From contig OZ025733.1 of NCBI GenBank assembly GCA_964019335.1, forward strand, positions 127,001 through 191,000: a stretch of DNA of 64,000 nt, read 5' to 3'. Each line of letters opens with the position of its first letter. Positions within the stretch are counted from its first letter, which is position 1. Shown in pieces: positions 20,077 through 31,143 of the stretch. The notes under the pieces are model-generated. The model saw nothing but the letters and a program-made list of their open reading frames with translations. It did no database searches and was not told the origin of the DNA. This DNA comes from Diplonema japonicum (lineage: Eukaryota > Euglenozoa > Diplonemea > Diplonemida > Diplonemidae). The position numbers and the translations under genes are program-made.

Positions 20077-22436
20077 ATGGACCCTAACGTGGGTATAAAT
20101 GAAGATGACGGCTCCCTGCGAGAAGAGCTGTCGATAGTGCCGCCAGACGAAGAAGGCAGTGTGAACCCCTTAAGGTACTCCTCGGGAAGAGAGGCAACGG
20201 GGCAGAAATCCTTGCTGAATCAGTCCGTGAGACGAAAACACCGCAAGGGCGTGCAAGATTTCACAATGATCGACTGGGTACACGATAACGAAGCACACAA
20301 AGAATACCACTCAGAACGCGTCTCGCAAAAAAAGGAGGGAAAGGTCCAAGGATGGGTCCATCATGCGTGGCTAGAGTGTTTCCCTTGGGTGGCCGTGTTG
20401 GTTGTGGGAACTTGTACAGGGCTGCTTGCTGGCATGATCCACACGTGTGTTGATTTTTTGAGAGATTTTAAAACAGGGGTTTGTTCGGATTTCTTCTGGC
20501 TCTCCGTGAAGAACTGCTGTGTTGATGAGGAAAAACACGAATGTGAAGCATGGTCGTCATGGGGCGACTATTTTTCTGGAAACGGCATCCGCGCCTCAAC
20601 ATCAACAACAATCCTCGATTTTCTTGCATTCCTGTCACTCTCTGTAATCTACGCAGCGCTCTCCGCATGGCTTGTAAAAACATATGCACCGTATGCCGCG
20701 GGAAGCGGGATACCCGAGATCAAAACAATTCTTTCCGGTGTGCACATCAAACGATACCTCCATGGGTGGACGCTTCTCATTAAATGCCTTGGCGTCTCAT
20801 TGTCTGTTGGAGCTGGGTTGTCCCTCGGCATGGAAGGGCCTTTTGTTCACGTGTCGTCGTGTGTTGGAAACATCACATCGTACTTCTTCAAAGGCTTCAG
20901 GTTCCATGAATCGAAACGAAGGGAGTTGATATCTGCATCGGTTGCTGCTGGTGTTTCTGTTGCGTTCGGTGCCCCGATCGGCGGTGTCCTGTTCAGTCTT
21001 GAAGAAGCGTCATACTATTTCCCACACAAAACGATGTGGAGATCGTTCTTCTGCGCTGTAGTCGCTGCGTTAGTCTTGAAGAGAGTCGACCCATCAGGAA
21101 CTGGTAGGCTTGTTCTTTTCCAGGTTGACTACAACCACCCTTGGCATTGGTTCGAATTAGTCCCATTCGCTATTATCGGTGTTCTAGGGGGTGTGATCGG
21201 TGCCGCGTTCAACGCGCTGAACATCAAGTGGAGCAGAGTTCGAAAAACAACCGTTCTGTCTTCATGGCCGATTGCGGAGGTCTGTGTTGTGGCTGCTGTG
21301 ACGGCGATCGCGAACTTCGTTGTTCCGTTTTTAAAGTCCGGCGCGGGGGAGTTCATCGCACAGCTGTTCCAAGAATGCAGAACAGGCTCCGAAACCACCA
21401 CGGAGCTGTGCTCGGAACCAACGGACTATGTTGTGAAGCAGCTTTTACTCGCAGCGCTTTTAAAATTCATCCTAACGGTATTCACGTTCGGGATCAAAGT
21501 ACCCGCCGGTCTGTTCATCCCATCCCTCTTTGTCGGTGCGTGCGTGGGACGCGTGTTGGGGCAAACCGTTCAAGATCTCCACCAATCATCACCAGACTCT
21601 TACATCTTCAGCGAATGCCACGGCAACAACCTCAGTCTATGCGTCATCCCAGGTGTGTACGCGATTGTAGGTGCTGCAGCCGTTCTCGGCGGTGTGACGA
21701 GAATGACGCTTTCGCTTGTTGTCATCATCTTCGAATTAACAGGCGGCTTAGAGTACTTGGTTCCCGTGATGCTCGCTGTTTTAATCTCAAAATGGGTTGG
21801 GGAATGGGTCGGCACGGAGGACTCCATATATGAAATGCACATTGGCCTCAACGGGTACCCGTACCTTGACCCGAAGCAGGAGGTGGAGTACCACGCCACC
21901 GCCGCGGATTTCATGGCGTCCACGAACATCCAGGTTCTTACGGTAGACGGGTGGACAGTACGGGATGTGAACACACTGCTCGATGGGTGTGAGTTCAACG
22001 GTTTTCCTGTTGTGATGAGCCATCACGATATGAGGGTCGTGGGGTACATTAGCCGGGCGAACCTCATCCGTGCGTTTGAGAAGCTGTCTGAGAAACCTGG
22101 GGTGACACAAGACACCGCCATCGTTTTTTACGAGCGGACACAGAGCGACCAGACTTCCAATGTGTTGGACATCTCTCCGTACCTGGATCCTACCCCTATC
22201 TGTATCACCCCTGAGACGACGGTTAACAGGCTGTTGCATATCTTCAAATCGCTTGGTATCCGGACAGCCTTGGTGTCCAGGAATAACAAATTGGTTGGAA
22301 TCGCGACGAGGAGGGGTATGATCGAAATGCTGAAAAGGTGTGGATTAAAAAAAAAAAGGGGGATGGGAGGGGGTTAAATACACAATACAGAGCTGGACCT
22401 TCTGGCGAAGGCCTTGCCCGACGAACAGCTGGGTGA
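20077..22436 (+). CDS. CLC chloride/proton exchanger, ClC-3/4/5 type
   Basis: About 768 residues with exons 20077-22337 and 22391-22436; without splicing the frame ends at 22377 (766 residues). The CLC motifs are in order: GSGIPE (about 209), GMEGP (251-255) with the gating glutamate kept although the usual GKEGP lysine is Met, GVLFSLEEASYYF (proton glutamate within SLEE, about 307-310), and VPAGLFIPSLFVGACVGR (about 477). Two CBS domains follow at about 608-668 and 695-755. The proton glutamate and SYYFP context place it with the 2Cl-/H+ exchangers of endosomes or lysosomes rather than plasma-membrane channels. An acidic N-terminus of about 90 residues precedes the first helix. The likely role is charge compensation in acidic compartments. 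Confidence 0.93.
22338..22390 (+). other. Probable intron, 53 nt
   Basis: GTGTGG donor, AATACAG acceptor, purine-rich with an 11-base A-run, like the other introns here. Splicing replaces a Lys/Gly homopolymer-like ending with RAGPSGEGLARRTAG. Confidence 0.55.
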
Positions 22437-22645
22437 AGAAAGAAAGAAAAAAAAAAAAAAAAAACAGAAAACACCCCTCTGCAATAAGATTTTTTTACCC
22501 CCCCCCCCCAGTGTTTTTTCTCTTTCTTCCTTCTTTCTCTCCCATTTTTTTTCTTTCCATTGGTTTGAACCAAGGTTTTTATAAAGAATAATATAAAAAA
22601 AAAAAAAAGAAGAAGAGGCCACGGGGGGGGGAGGGAGAGGAAACA

Positions 22646-23215
22646 ATGGACAGCCCCCAAGCCTCCGAGCTCTCCATGGTGATGCCCGATGGCCAAGTGA
22701 TGAGATATTACTCCAACGCAGCATTACGGGAAGACGACCTTGATGTTCAAATGGATGAAATCTGTGGTGATTGTGGGTACGAGAAGAACGTAACAGAACT
22801 GTGTCTCAGGACGGGAAGGCCGCACAAGGGAGCAGAGGAGATGGAATATGAAGCGCAGTCTGACGCATTAAAACTTGCCTCCAGGATGAATCGAGTCCAG
22901 AGGGAGCTGCACCATTTAGCAAGCCAGCCTCAAAACCCCAAAGACCCGGACATCCTCTGGCCCTTAATCTCCAACTTGGAGAAGGAAAAAACAGAACTGA
23001 TCGCCACAGCACGCCGGCTGGGCCACCCCGTACCATCACACCCACCCCCTCCTCAATACATTACAACATCACCCGTCTGGCAAGACATCGATGCTTTGAC
23101 GCGTTTCAACAATGGTTTGAAAGCTCTTATTGAATACATCACAGGCCACCCTCCGGTACTTCGCACCTCTGTGGCGAACCGCGGTCCTGGGAGCAACACC
23201 GTTACGTTGATTTGA
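22646..23215 (+). CDS. Hypothetical protein with CxxC
   Basis: 189 residues, family not recognised. The ATG at 22646 follows a purine-rich leader. A CGDC pair near residues 40-43 and a further Cys at about 53 could bind metal but are too few to call a zinc finger. The middle (SDALKLASRMNRVQRELHHL and SNLEKEKTELIATARRL) looks helical, possibly a short coiled coil, separated by a PPPP linker from a helical C-terminus. No signal peptide or membrane span. It sits between the CLC gene and an IQ-like protein without obvious functional link. Confidence 0.75.
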   Translation: MDSPQASELSMVMPDGQVMRYYSNAALREDDLDVQMDEICGDCGYEKNVTELCLRTGRPHKGAEEMEYEAQSDALKLASRMNRVQRELHHLASQPQNPKDPDILWPLISNLEKEKTELIATARRLGHPVPSHPPPPQYITTSPVWQDIDALTRFNNGLKALIEYITGHPPVLRTSVANRGPGSNTVTLI

Positions 23216-23336
23216 ACAACCCAACACACCTTGCCTTAGCTGGCTTGTAATTGTAACCATATATATATATTTTTTTTTTTTTCTTCTTCTTTTTTTTTTT
23301 TTACTCCCCCCTTGCCCTTATGGGAAACCTCAATCA

Positions 23337-23338
23337 GG
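23337..23338 (+). promoter_or_regulatory. Predicted spliced-leader acceptor
   Basis: The AG of CAATCAG lies 12 nt upstream of the ATG at 23351, after a T/C-rich tract at 23270-23320. Predicted from position. Confidence 0.45.
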
Positions 23339-23350
23339 TACATATAAACA

Positions 23351-25000
23351 ATGACCGATGCAGGAAGGCTACCTGAAGGGAGGCTGCCTGGTGTTCTAAG
23401 AAACAACCAGTCTCAAGGGAAGCGGGATACACCGGACAATGTGGAGATAGAGGCACTACCGTCATCGACCGCGCTTCCAGCGGTTCAACGATTTGCGGTG
23501 GAGAGCCTGCTTGACGATATCGATAAAATGGTAGCGGTGGCTACTGAAAAAGACAAGGTTTTGGTTGAGAAGAAAGAAGAGTTGAAGCCATCCCTCGCAA
23601 AAAAACCCTCTAGAGATCTACGCAAGCAAAGGCTGTCCCTTTCCGACAGGAAGGTCTTGGACAAGATCGACAACATGACAAAAGAAGAAATAGAAAACCT
23701 GGAAGGCAGATATCTGCAGTACAAAAAAGAAGACCGCGAACGGCAAAACAGCCTCCGTGCTATGAACCAAACGGACATCAAAAAAAACGAGGCGAAAATG
23801 ATAGAGATGAAGAAAAAAAAAGTGACCGAACAGGAGCACTGCGAAGAGATACAAAGCAACAAGAAAGCACTTCAAAACGAGAAAGAAAGCACGACAAGGA
23901 AAGAGGTACACGATAGAGAAGAAGACCGTTCTCTAGCAGCGAGAAGGGTCCGCAGACTGTTCACTACAGTGATATGTCATGGACTTGTCGGGCAGTTCTT
24001 CAAATCGGTTGTGAACATGAACGAGAGAGAAAAATGCAAAATCGTATATTTTGAAACAGTGGCACAACCAAGGGTTTGGGACGCTCTCGCCTCTGCAAAG
24101 ATCACAGCAGCCGTGCGACGAAATCTGTTCTTGATTAAATGTGTCCGTCGCTACCGTATGCGAAAGCGGCGCAACGCAACCGCCGTTGTAGCCTACCTGT
24201 TGCGGGCGAGAAAGAAACACTTCTCGATCCGCTTGTTCTACCGTTCCACGGTGAAAATCCAACAATGGTGGAAACGAGTTGAGAAAGAGAAAAAATCCCG
24301 TGTTTGGCTGGTCTCCTTGCAGTGGGACCGCGCTTGGGACTCCTTCTACGAGTCAAGGGTAACCTCTCCGCAAAACAACGGAAATGTCCTGCAAATCCCC
24401 GGTTTCATCAAATACAGAACACTCCGAAATGTTTTGCACCAAAAGAGCAAGGATTACGTTGCAACCATCAGACAGTTGGAAGCGTTGAGGACAACGACGA
24501 AAAGGGAGATTGAGAAGGGTTTGAAAACCCGTGCTGACCTGGACCCCACCACTGCAATGCTTATCGACTCCGAACATGTCCCACGCCTTAAATATCTTCT
24601 AAGACAAGACGAGATCACCCTGGCCATTCAAACCGCTTATAACTCCACCAAAGCCCTCGCCAAGCTGATCAAATCACTTGTGAAACAAGAAACCGCGTGT
24701 CGAGAAAAGATTTTCGACGAACAGGTTCTCCACCTTGCCTACCTCGCGGATCATCATTCCTCTGTACTTCAGGAGGCAAAAGCGGAGGTGTCGCATCTGG
24801 ATGGCGGTGTTCTTCCGCCCAAACCCGGATCGGGTTTCGCCGAGGACACTGCCGTCACCCGTCCGAAGGGTCCTAGTTACGACGCGAAAACAGGAAGACG
24901 GCTCACAGAACCTTTGGAAGATCTTGCTCTACCGTCGGCAGCAGGACGTTCTGCCGGACCACGACGGGGCTCGAGGAGAAAATCCAACACCGAAAAATGA
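23351..25000 (+). CDS. Basic helical protein with IQ-like segment
   Basis: 549 residues from the ATG at 23351. Residues about 80-200 are a strongly charged helix (DKIDNMTKEEIENLEGRYL, ERQNSLRAMNQTDIKKNE) likely forming a coiled coil. Residues about 255-320 are very basic and hold an IQ-like pattern (VKIQQWWKRVEKEKKSR) together with YRMRKRRNATAVVAYLLR, which could bind calmodulin. Two further helical segments follow, and the tail is Gly/Ser/Arg-rich. There is no catalytic domain, signal peptide or membrane span. IQ-containing coiled coils are common in flagellar and cytoskeletal proteins, but nothing here fixes that assignment. Confidence 0.8.
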   Translation: MTDAGRLPEGRLPGVLRNNQSQGKRDTPDNVEIEALPSSTALPAVQRFAVESLLDDIDKMVAVATEKDKVLVEKKEELKPSLAKKPSRDLRKQRLSLSDRKVLDKIDNMTKEEIENLEGRYLQYKKEDRERQNSLRAMNQTDIKKNEAKMIEMKKKKVTEQEHCEEIQSNKKALQNEKESTTRKEVHDREEDRSLAARRVRRLFTTVICHGLVGQFFKSVVNMNEREKCKIVYFETVAQPRVWDALASAKITAAVRRNLFLIKCVRRYRMRKRRNATAVVAYLLRARKKHFSIRLFYRSTVKIQQWWKRVEKEKKSRVWLVSLQWDRAWDSFYESRVTSPQNNGNVLQIPGFIKYRTLRNVLHQKSKDYVATIRQLEALRTTTKREIEKGLKTRADLDPTTAMLIDSEHVPRLKYLLRQDEITLAIQTAYNSTKALAKLIKSLVKQETACREKIFDEQVLHLAYLADHHSSVLQEAKAEVSHLDGGVLPPKPGSGFAEDTAVTRPKGPSYDAKTGRRLTEPLEDLALPSAAGRSAGPRRGSRRKSNTEK

Positions 25001-25124
25001 AACAAAAAAAAAAAAAAAAAAAACTTCTTTTACAAGTTGTACTGCACATCATTCCCGCCCCCCCTTTTTTTTTCTTCCTTTGCATAGTTTTTTTCCCCCC
25101 CCCCCTCCGATTCCGTACCCCCTC

Positions 25125-25126
25125 AG
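25125..25126 (+). promoter_or_regulatory. Predicted spliced-leader acceptor
   Basis: The AG of CCCTCAG, directly after a T/C-run at 25087-25124, lies 19 nt upstream of the ATG at 25146. This is the cleanest acceptor context in the window. Confidence 0.5.
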
Positions 25127-25145
25127 GAATAAGGTAAAACTCCTT

Positions 25146-26048
25146 ATGCAAAATGCAGTCGGCGTAGCCATAGTTCCAGATGGGTCGTACAACGGGTCGA
25201 CAGCGCAGGAGACGCCAAGGAGCGAGGGGACCACTGCGACAACTGGGACAACGACAACAGCGACGATCCAACGAGGGGGAGGAGGGGTCCTGGGGTGTAC
25301 ATGGAGCGGCTGCACACTGTTGGAGGTTGTCCCAAACTCACTTGCTTACAAACAAGGCATGCTGAAACACGTGGGCAAGACAGTGGTGTCTGTCAACGGT
25401 GTAGGTGTGTGCAGCCAGAAGGAGATGGAAGAGGCAATCTCCAACCAACCATGCCTCACATTTGCGTTTAGGGAAGCCGAAGACTACGTTGATGACGAAC
25501 CAAACCCGGAACCAGTGGTGAAGAGCTCGAAATCCTACAATATCATCCTTCAGCTTCTGCTCTACTCGTTCGGGGTGGTCCTTTGTTCTCTTTGCCTGGT
25601 TCTGCCGTGGCTGACAATATCTTCAATTACTTACAAGTTAAGTGAGATGGATAAACTTAATTCTGTGGATTTTGACAACACCATTCAGTCCTCTGCGGCG
25701 CTCGTCGTATTGTTTATCGTCGATGTGTCGCTTTTTGCGCTGGAGCTGCTCTATAGTGTTTATGTGTTCCTCATTCCTTCTGTGTCTGCGCGAACTATCA
25801 GTGTTTACGTGCAGGGTGCGCTGGTTTTGTCTTGTGCTGCTTCCTTTGTCACTACTGTCGTGTTTCATGCGTCCTTTGAGCGGGAGTGGGCGAACCGGCC
25901 TTTGGAGTCGTTTCCTAATGCGAGTTCGTCAATAAATTCCGGGCTTGTTACGTCTTATTTAATAGGTGGGCTAATATGCGTGTCAACTGCATTGCAATGG
26001 TGCTGTTTGAAAGAGCAGCTGGATCTGACCTCTGTGTCGCCTGTTTGA
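25146..26048 (+). CDS. PDZ-like four-span membrane protein
   Basis: 300 residues. I chose the ATG at 25146, 19 nt after a good acceptor; the same frame is open further upstream but there it overlaps the preceding gene and encodes low-complexity sequence. A Thr/Gly-rich segment (about 18-45) leads to a PDZ-like fold at about 48-110 (LEVVPNSLAYKQGML, GKTVVSVNGVGVCSQKEMEEAI). Four hydrophobic helices follow (starting near 135, 182, 217 and 264), with a polar loop between the first two. The layout suggests a small membrane protein with a cytosolic protein-binding domain, tetraspan-like in shape. I do not recognise the family; the PDZ call rests on the GML...V.SVNG pattern. Confidence 0.75.
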   Translation: MQNAVGVAIVPDGSYNGSTAQETPRSEGTTATTGTTTTATIQRGGGGVLGCTWSGCTLLEVVPNSLAYKQGMLKHVGKTVVSVNGVGVCSQKEMEEAISNQPCLTFAFREAEDYVDDEPNPEPVVKSSKSYNIILQLLLYSFGVVLCSLCLVLPWLTISSITYKLSEMDKLNSVDFDNTIQSSAALVVLFIVDVSLFALELLYSVYVFLIPSVSARTISVYVQGALVLSCAASFVTTVVFHASFEREWANRPLESFPNASSSINSGLVTSYLIGGLICVSTALQWCCLKEQLDLTSVSPV

Positions 26049-26337
26049 AAAGAAAAAAAAAAAAAAAAGAACGAAAAAAAAAAAAAAAACCCTCCCCCCT
26101 CTGGGGGGTTCAAAATCTATTTTTTTTTTTTTTCCCTTGCTATCTTCCCCCCGTCCCTCTAAAAAAAAATTTTTTTTGTGCTTTCTGGTACCTTTTTTTT
26201 TTTTCTTTTTTTTTTCTCTCAGTTAGTTCCATATAGGCCCTGCATTTTTTATGTATCCGCCTGCTATTCTTCTTTTTTTTTCTTTTCCCTTTTTTTTCTG
26301 TCGCTTGCCTGTTTGTGCTGTGTTGTCTCGAAAGAAA

Positions 26338-26386
<49 letters not shown>

Positions 26387-26675
26387 GAGAAAAAGAAAAT
26401 GTAAAAAGAAGAAGAGAAGAAAAAAAAAAAAGAAGAGGGAAAATAAATAAAATAAAAACAGCACCCCCCAAAAAAAAATAACAGATAACAAACCGCAACC
26501 AAGAGTAGTGTCAATTTTTTTTGTTCCAACTTTTTTTTATTTTCTTGCCCCCTCTAAAAGGGTGTTTAAAGTAAAAAAGATCCCCCCCCCCCGCTCTGGG
26601 GCAAAAAAAGAAACCAAATCCAATTGTTACACGAAGGTTCCTTCCAGTAGTTTTTTTTTTTTCTTCTTTTTATTT

Positions 26676-26963
26676 GGTGGTGGGGATAACATGGAAATAT
26701 AAGAAAAACATCAGATGTGTTGTTCGCTGTTGACATCACCGGTAGCGCCCGAGTGGAAGAACATAATGCAGATGCTCAGGGTGACGAACAGGCAGCAAAC
26801 TGCACGAGCGCAGAATCTTGGTTTCCCTGGACGCCACGGCTCACGCATTAAGGACACGACGCGGAACGCAGAAGAAGCTACAACTCGGCCGCGGTGCGCC
26901 CCCTGTAATCAAGTAGACAGTTCTTGTGCAGGGCGCCGCCAACACCGGCCTCCTATAACTCAT
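26676..26963 (+). mobile_element. SINE-like element, copy A
   Basis: Starts GGTGGTGGGGATAACATGGA and ends GGCGCCGCCAACACCGGCC plus TCCTATAACTCAT. It shares a body with copies B-D (GTAGCGCCCGAGTGGAAGA, GACGAACAGGCAGCAAACTG, CCCTGTAATCAAGTAG) but lacks an internal CTCCTCGTCGGTC block. No conserved reading frame. All copies start at the same base. Confidence 0.75.
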
Positions 26964-27057
26964 ATATTTTTATTTAATTCTGAGCGGCTCTCTTAAGGAA
27001 CTTAGGGTAGAAGATATAATTCAGGCTTCACTTCATTTCAAGTCCAGACCTGGGCGT

Positions 27058-28030
27058 GAAATAAAGTATCTGATTTTTTTTTCCCCTCATGTTTTTAAGC
27101 TAAACGTTGCTGGGCGTGAAAATCAGGTACTTTATTTCAAAATGGGGAAAAAACCGAAGGCGACCGGGAAGGCACAAATTATTTGCGAGAGCAGCTCATC
27201 ATTAAATAAAATGTAGTATTGAATAAAATCAGAGCATGATTTCACTTGTGGGGTCCCCTTTTTTGACTCGTTTTTTTACCACAAGTGGAATCAGGCCATC
27301 TGATTTTCATTTAATAAATAGCTATTACTTAATTCCGCAAAGTTACATGAGGAAATTTCTAAAGGGCCATAAGAATCAGAAATCACTTTGCCGTTCACGA
27401 GTAAATGCAAAGTGAAGAATAAATGCAAAGTAATAGGCCGAATTTGGCTTGAAAAAAGTGCAATAAATGCAAAATGTAAAATCTGATTTTTACTCTGAGC
27501 AATTTTCGGGCTTTTTTTTGGTATTCGTCTTCATTTTTTGCATCTGGTGTGCCGCTTTACAAACGTCACTCGACATATAAATAAACTGGTTCGCAAAATA
27601 TGAGACGTAACCCAACCTGCCCAAAACACAGTCAGGCATCCGAGGCAAAAGAGGCATAAACACACTTTACCAGGTTTCCGAGCCACCAAGCATCACACCT
27701 GAGGCCGGCAAATGCCGAAAATTACACTGGCCATGCATACTTGTTGATGAAGGAACCTGATGAAAGAACCGTTTGCACAAACCAGCAGTTTCTGAAGAGC
27801 GATGATCAAGTGCCGACACAAATTACACAAAACCTACAGAATTCTGTCAATTTGACATCATCTTCTCAGGCAATCAGGCTTAGTTTTGACATCAATGTGA
27901 ACATTTCGCAGAAGTGAACATAAAGGGTTCACAGTGTCCGAAATTTCCTCATTTAACTTTGCAAAAATTAAGTAAAATATCATACTAAATAAAAATCAGG
28001 TAATCTGATTTTTATTTAGTAAATAGTCAT
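27058..28030. repeat. Nested inverted-repeat (foldback) cluster
   Basis: Four stems: 27058-27077 with 27119-27138 (20 bp, one mismatch); about 27218-27250 with about 27285-27319 (CACTTGTGG/CCACAAGTG core); 27300-27359 with 27940-27999 (about 60 bp imperfect, ending AGGAAATTTC and GAAATTTCCT); and 27983-27999 with 28005-28021 (TACTAAATAAAAATCAG, perfect 17 bp, 5-base loop). The CTGATTTT motif recurs through all. It is non-coding and probably made of non-autonomous DNA elements inserted into one another. Confidence 0.8.
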
Positions 28031-28921
28031 TATTTTTCTCCTCTTTTTTCGCTTAAATCAGACCCCTCGGCAAGGTAGGGATAGTTCGAAAAGAGAATTG
28101 CCGGTCTACATAGACCCGCGATTTTTCTTGTACCTGTGCGGTAGCCCCCTTTTTTTTGTGAAGATTTCCCCCCCCCCCCCCCCCCCCCCTCCGTTTTATT
28201 ATTCATTTAAATCTTACTCTGCCGGTTCGATATTGACCATAAGACCTATGCAGGTGTAGAACTTGGCAAAGAGGCGAAAAACAAAGTGTGGAAGAGGAAC
28301 TAGGTTAAGGACGTGAAAGACCAGTCTTGTAGTGGCTGGGCGTTTCAGGCTCAAGGTACAGCAGCGGTCAATCACAGTTTCAGTAAAAGCTGCGCCTGAG
28401 AAACTGTGCTGTTCTTTTTGAGAGTGAAGATTTCATCGGTTGCGTGATAAAAACGATTTCATGAAATAAAAAAAAAATAAAAAAAAGAGAAAAAAAAAAG
28501 ATTTTCACAGTGCGCTGATCGAGAGGCCCAATTGAAAAAAAAAAAAAAAAAAAAAAGGGTCCAAAAAATCGGCCAAGAATACCGCAGGTCTAACGGGGAA
28601 AAAAAAAACCCGTTTTGAACCGGGGCCCTGCTTAAATGTTTTTTTTTTTTTTTCTTTTTTTTTTGAGGGAACGGAAGGCATAAGGCCTTTTTGTACACTC
28701 GCTTGTCAAGGCGTGCGGCTTTCCCCCCCCTTTTTTTTCTTATTTTTTGTCCAACAGGTGGACAGGAGCCGCGGTGTATTGCCCCGCCATCCCTGCGATG
28801 CGCTGGCGGAAAAGTGAGATTCAAAAAGCTTTAAGGGGGAACGTTGGCAACGTGCTTCGGGCAAACTTCTCCAGGTTTTACCCGGCACGTACAAACAAAA
28901 GTGTTTTTTTTAGGTTTTATA

Positions 28922-29258
28922 GGTGGTGGGGATAACATGGAAATATAAGAAGTACATCAGATGTGTTGTTCGCTGTTGACCTCCTCGTCGGTCATCACCG
29001 GTAGCGCCCGAGTGGAAGAACGTAACGCAGATGCTCAGGGTGACGAACAGGCAGCAAACTGCACGAGCGCAGAATCTTGGTTACCCGGGACGCCACGGCT
29101 AGGGTTGAGCACACCGCACGCATTAAGGACACGACGCGGAACGCAGAAGAAGCTACTGCTCGGCCGAGGAGCGCCCCTGTAATCAAGTAGGTAGTTCGTG
29201 CTTCATTGCACGCTTAACGCCACCTAGTGTTGCAATCAAAGCCCCATTTTTTTTTTTT
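28922..29258 (+). mobile_element. SINE-like element, copy B
   Basis: Fullest body: starts GGTGGTGGGGATAACATGGA, includes CTCCTCGTCGGTCATCACCG and CGCATTAAGGACACGACGCG, and ends TTGCAATCAAAGCCCCA plus a T-run. Its 3' end differs from copies A and D but matches copy C. Confidence 0.8.
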
Positions 29259-29332
29259 CTTTTTTATTGCTACACACTACAGCTTGATGTTGAAATGGTT
29301 CCCTTCTTCTTTTTCTCTTTGAAACATCCGGG

Positions 29333-29364
<32 letters not shown>

Positions 29365-29475
29365 GCCTAGCGAGGTTTTTGCAACTCCGGAATCATTTTT
29401 TTTTTTTTTTTTTCATGAATGCTCACACAAAAATATATGAGGAAGAGGTGGGGGGGAAGAAGAAAAAAAAGGAGG

Positions 29476-29507
<32 letters not shown>

Positions 29508-29811
29508 ATAATGGGACTAATATATATCTTTCTTTCCTTTCCTTTCCCTAGGACTATGATGGCAAGACCCGTAAAAAAGAAATCACGCGCTTTCTTGCCA
29601 TCACATCCTCCCCCGCCCCATTCTTTACTTAATTTGTTTTCTTTTTCTGTTTTTCTGTTACTACCTTTAGTATCATGTGAACCTCTTAATTTCTTTGCCC
29701 CCCCGAAGAGAAAAGGACGTTCCGCAGCCAACAGGGGTGTCAAGGACCAAATATTTTTTTTTGCCCCCCCTTTCTTTTTTTACCTTTATCTCTTTTATAT
29801 ATATTTTTTAA

Positions 29812-30048
29812 GGTGGTGGGGATAACGGTCATCACCGGTAGCACCCGAGTGGAAGAACATAATGCAGATGCTCAGGGTGACGAACAGGCAGCAAACTGCA
29901 CGAGCGCAGAATCTTGGTTTCCCGGGACGCCCCGGCTAGGGTTGAGCACTGGCCGAGGAGTGCCACCTGTAATCAAGTAGGTAGTTCGTGCTTCGTTGCA
30001 CGCTTAACGCCACCTAGTGTTGCAATCAAAGCCCCATTTTTTTTTTTT
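29812..30048 (+). mobile_element. SINE-like element, copy C, deleted
   Basis: Same first 15 bases as the other copies, then jumps to GGTCATCACCGGTAGCACCC; a second deletion removes the CGCATTAAGG segment. The end matches copy B (CACCTAGTGTTGCAATCAAA). Confidence 0.8.
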
Positions 30049-30275
30049 CTTATTTTTCGAAAAGTAATTAAAGAGGTTTACATTTTTTTTTTTTTTTTTT
30101 TTTTAATATTTCCGGCAAACTCTTTGCTGCGTTCATTGTGCAGTTCTATTGGACTTTGCCGTTCCCACAAGTCTGGAACCTGGCTCGCACAGTTTTTTTT
30201 TTTTTTTTTTTAAGGGGTTGGGTACATTTCCCCCCCCTCCCCCTCCGCTGCGAGGCACTGCGTGCGCGGACTTTG

Positions 30276-30320
30276 TTAATGAGGCTCTTAGTGAGTGAAG
30301 AAAAATGACAAAAAGTGTGA
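30276..30320. repeat. Orphan tail of hairpin element
   Basis: TTAATGAGGCTCTTAGTGAG and following bases match 7396-7440. Only the tail is present. Confidence 0.65.
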
Positions 30321-31143
30321 AAATCGAACAGATTTTGTCTTTCTTTTTTTTCTTCGTTCATGGTTTCATCAGCAACTACCCCCCCCCCCCCCCCCCCCCC
30401 CCCTGTCGTAATGGTGCCCATTTAACTTTTTGTGCGTTTGCAAAAAAAAAAAAAAAAAAAAAAAAACGCTTCCTTACGTTCACGGCCCCAAAAATGAGAA
30501 AGAAAGAGAGAAAAAAGAAATTCGATGAAAAAAAAAAACCCCCCAACTAACGAATATTCTGAGGGAAAAAAAAAAGAAAGAAACAATGCTCATCATATTT
30601 CCTGTGTCACCCCATCCCACGTTTTTTTTTTTCTCCCCCCTTCCTCATCCTATCTTTGTTTTTGTTTCTGGTTCTTGTTTTGTGTTTCTTTTCTTTTTCT
30701 TATCTCTAAAAAGGGGCACCAAAGATGCTTATTTATTTCTTTTGTCCCTGTTTTTTTTCTTCTTTTTTTCTTTTCTTTTTTATAATTATTATTCCCTTTC
30801 TGCCCCTTTTGGCAATGTAGCAGTTTTTTTTTTTTTTTTTTTTTCTTCTTCTTTTTTTTGCTATCTAAATATATAAAAAAGAATGTTCTAAACAACAAAG
30901 GAAAGCAAAGCTTTCTTTAACAAAACAAAAAAAAAATGATTGAAAGAAGAAATATTTCCTCCTGTTTGCCTCCAATTTCCGGGAAAAGAAGTGGGAAAGG
31001 GAACAAGAAAAAAAAAAGAAAAAAAAACCCTCCCCTGATTTTCACGAAAAAAAGTTTTTTTTTTCCAATAAATGACTCGATATGACAGGTGATAAAAAAA
31101 AAGATGATTTCTGCTTCTTTTTTTTTTTTTTTTTTTTTTTTTT

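Larger units (their letters stand above)
26049..31143. other. 5-kb repeat island without genes
   Basis: No coding gene is supported. It holds homopolymer runs, three copies of the SINE-like element (26676, 28922, 29812), the nested inverted repeats at 27058-28030, an orphan hairpin-element tail at 30276, C-runs (28168-28189, 30380-30403) and T-runs up to the 5S sequence. The segment 27000-28450 has no reading frame of even 60 codons. 28200-28440 has balanced composition and a 9-bp inverted repeat (28373-28381 with 28400-28408) but no identifiable content. Confidence 0.65.

Noticed and set aside
24735-25145. Longer N-terminus of the PDZ-like protein
   Set aside because: That part overlaps the previous gene in another frame and then an A-run and C-run; the ATG at 25146 follows a good acceptor.
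31080-31143. Spliced-leader RNA gene next to the 5S
   Set aside because: I looked for a leader-like exon ending in a GT splice donor on both sides of the 5S and found none I could support.
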